Shown here one piece after another: positions 7,678 through 8,703 of a DNA stretch of 8,703 nucleotides. Positions within the stretch are counted from its first letter, which is position 1. Each line of letters opens with the position of its first letter. The DNA is from Roseateles sp. Its GTDB lineage: Bacteria > Pseudomonadota > Gammaproteobacteria > Burkholderiales > Burkholderiaceae. Both the position numbers and the translations under genes were made by a program. The stretch covers positions 1 to 8,703 of the forward strand of contig JAFAMW010000055.1 in NCBI GenBank assembly GCA_019232985.1. The letters are read 5' to 3'. Under the pieces are notes generated by a model that did no database searches, was not told the DNA's origin, and worked only from the letters and a program-made list of their open reading frames with translations.

Positions 7678-7724
7678 GCGCCTGAAACCACCGAGAATAA
7701 GCCTCAGCTAAACAGGAGTTCCCG
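7678..7724 (+). promoter_or_regulatory. fliK-fliL gap with strong Shine-Dalgarno; possible internal promoter
   Basis: At 47 bp this is the widest gap in the rightward gene set and is clearly richer in A than its surroundings. CAGGAG (7713-7718) lies 6 nt before the fliL ATG, one of the best ribosome-binding sites in the window. GAATAA (7694-7699) resembles a weak -10, but no convincing -35 precedes it. In Salmonella fliL begins a separate fliLMNOPQR operon, so a promoter here is plausible but unproven. I see no terminator hairpin after fliK. Confidence 0.3.
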
Positions 7725-8312
7725 ATGGCCACAGCGGCCCCAGCAGCCGATGCCCCCAAGAGCGGGGGCGGCATGAAGAAACTCATCATCATCGGTGGTG
7801 CGGTCGCGCTCGTCCTCGTGATCGGCGGCGTCGGGCTGATGATGTACCTGTCGAACAAGGCCAAGGCCGAGGACGCCGGCGGCGACGACACGCCCGCCGC
7901 GACCCAGCCCAAGAAGAAGTCCGGCGAGCCGCCGGTGTTCGTGCCGCTCGACCCGTTCACGGTCAACCTCGCCGACAAGGAGGTCGACCGTTTCGCCCAG
8001 ATCGGCGTGACGCTGCAGGTCACCGACGCCCACGCGGGCGACGACATCAAGGCCTACCTGCCGGCGATCCGCTCGAACGTCCTCGTGCTGCTGTCGCACA
8101 AGACCTCGGCCGACCTGCTGAGCGTCGAGGGCAAGGAAAAGCTCGCCGAAGAGGTCAAGCACCAGGCCAATATCGCGATGGGCATCGAGGACGACTTCGA
8201 CGAGGAAGCGGCCGCGAGCGACGCCGCGCCGCCGGCCAAGAAAAAGAAGAAGAAGCACGCGAGCGAGAGCCCGATCGCGCAGGTGCTGTTCTCGAGCTTC
8301 ATCGTCCAGTGA
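7725..8312 (+). CDS. fliL: Flagellar basal body-associated protein FliL
   Basis: FliL is a single-pass inner-membrane protein whose periplasmic domain associates with the MotAB stator and supports torque or swarming. The 195 residues are longer than in E. coli (154). A short cytoplasmic N-terminus ending in MKKL leads into a membrane helix (about 19-42), then a charged linker with KKK (63-65). The periplasmic domain opens with FVPLDPFTVNLAD and contains the conserved IRSNVLVLLSHKTSADLLSVEGKEKLAEEV. It finishes with the family's terminal strand VLFSSFIVQ. Between the last helix and this strand is an insert of about 27 residues (155-181): acidic EDDFDEE, an Ala/Pro spacer, then six lysines and a His. 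This insert accounts for much of the extra length. It lies 22 bp before fliM. Confidence 0.95.
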   Translation: MATAAPAADAPKSGGGMKKLIIIGGAVALVLVIGGVGLMMYLSNKAKAEDAGGDDTPAATQPKKKSGEPPVFVPLDPFTVNLADKEVDRFAQIGVTLQVTDAHAGDDIKAYLPAIRSNVLVLLSHKTSADLLSVEGKEKLAEEVKHQANIAMGIEDDFDEEAAASDAAPPAKKKKKKHASESPIAQVLFSSFIVQ

Positions 8313-8334
8313 CGCCCGACCGGACCGCCACGCC

Positions 8335-8703
8335 ATGAACCAGCAAATCCTCTCGCAAGACGAAGTCGATGCCCTGCTCCAGGGCATCACAGGCGAGAGC
8401 CAGAAGCTCGAGGCCGAAGAGGAGCAGGTCGGCGGCATACGCGACTACAACCTCGCGAGCCAGGAACGCATCGTGCGTGGGCGCATGCCCACGATGGAGA
8501 TCATCAACGAACGGTTCGCGCGCAATATCCGCGTCGGGCTGTTCAACTTCATCCGAAAGAGCCCCGAGGTCGCGATCGGCGGCATCAAGGTCCAGAAGTA
8601 CAGCGCCTTCCTGCGCGAGATCGTCGTCCCGACCAACTTCAACATCGTCTCGGTCAAGCCGCTGCGCGGCTCCGGGCTGATCGTCTGCGACCCGACCCTC
8701 GTG
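8335..8703 (+). CDS. fliM: Flagellar motor switch protein FliM (5' part, cut by window edge)
   Basis: FliM is the C-ring protein that binds phosphorylated CheY and transmits the signal to FliG to reverse rotation. Only 123 codons are present and the frame is open to the window edge, so this is a sequencing-window truncation and not a damaged gene. The N-terminus carries the CheY-P-binding peptide ILSQDEVDALLQGI (5-18), then an acidic linker. The start of the CheC-like middle domain follows, with MPTMEIINERFARNIR (51-66) and VSVKPLRGSGLIVCDPTLV at the edge. The GGxG FliG-binding motif of the family would lie just beyond. The ATG at 8335 gives the standard N-terminus; the ribosome-binding site is weak. 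A fliN-O-P-Q-R series downstream is expected from usual gene order but cannot be seen. Confidence 0.96.
   Translation, partial: MNQQILSQDEVDALLQGITGESQKLEAEEEQVGGIRDYNLASQERIVRGRMPTMEIINERFARNIRVGLFNFIRKSPEVAIGGIKVQKYSAFLREIVVPTNFNIVSVKPLRGSGLIVCDPTLV

Noticed and set aside
8238..8255. A-rich lysine codons in fliL as a programmed -1 frameshift site
   Set aside because: The in-frame heptamer is G AAA AAG and not A AAA AAG. No downstream stem was noticed, and the zero frame continues to a normal FliL C-terminus.

Overview
The window is a core flagellar locus from a very GC-rich Gram-negative bacterium. The gene order (fliE divergent from fliF-G-H-I-J-K, followed by fliL-M), the protein lengths and the strongly G/C-ending codons suggest a proteobacterium. 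The FliE, FliG, FliH and FliM sequences look most like Betaproteobacteria, probably Burkholderiales. That placement is inference; no rRNA or other taxonomic marker is present.

Layout. Positions 1-396 carry no credible gene. Most of that stretch (146-384) is a foldback element: 42-nt inverted arms with a perfect 23-bp outer part enclose a core with several smaller hairpins. Its right edge lies 12 bp from the fliE stop. fliE follows on the minus strand (397-738). A 139-bp divergent region (739-877) separates it from the rightward genes and must hold the promoters for both directions, but no textbook sigma-54 or sigma-28 site is visible. On the plus strand come fliF (878-2584), fliG (2615-3610), fliH (3632-4405), fliI (GTG start, 4408-5826), fliJ (5852-6313), fliK (6310-7677, overlapping fliJ by ATGA), fliL (7725-8312) and the first 123 codons of fliM (8335 to the edge).

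How the genes work together. FliF forms the inner-membrane MS ring. FliE joins the ring to the rod. FliG is the rotor/torque protein of the C ring, and FliM the switch protein that receives CheY-P. FliH, FliI and FliJ form the export ATPase complex (regulator, ATPase, central stalk). FliK measures hook length and triggers the export specificity switch. FliL sits around the stator. All complete genes look intact, with key motifs present (FliI Walker A/B, FliG EHPQ and charged torque residues, FliM CheY-binding peptide). The 47-bp fliK-fliL gap is the widest within the rightward set and may mark a second transcription unit, as in the enteric fliLMNOPQR operon.

No new multi-gene system is visible. 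The best candidates for a second look are the structured element behind fliE, the acidic/poly-lysine insert in FliL, the aromatic-free ruler region of FliK, and a local codon-usage change at the end of fliI.
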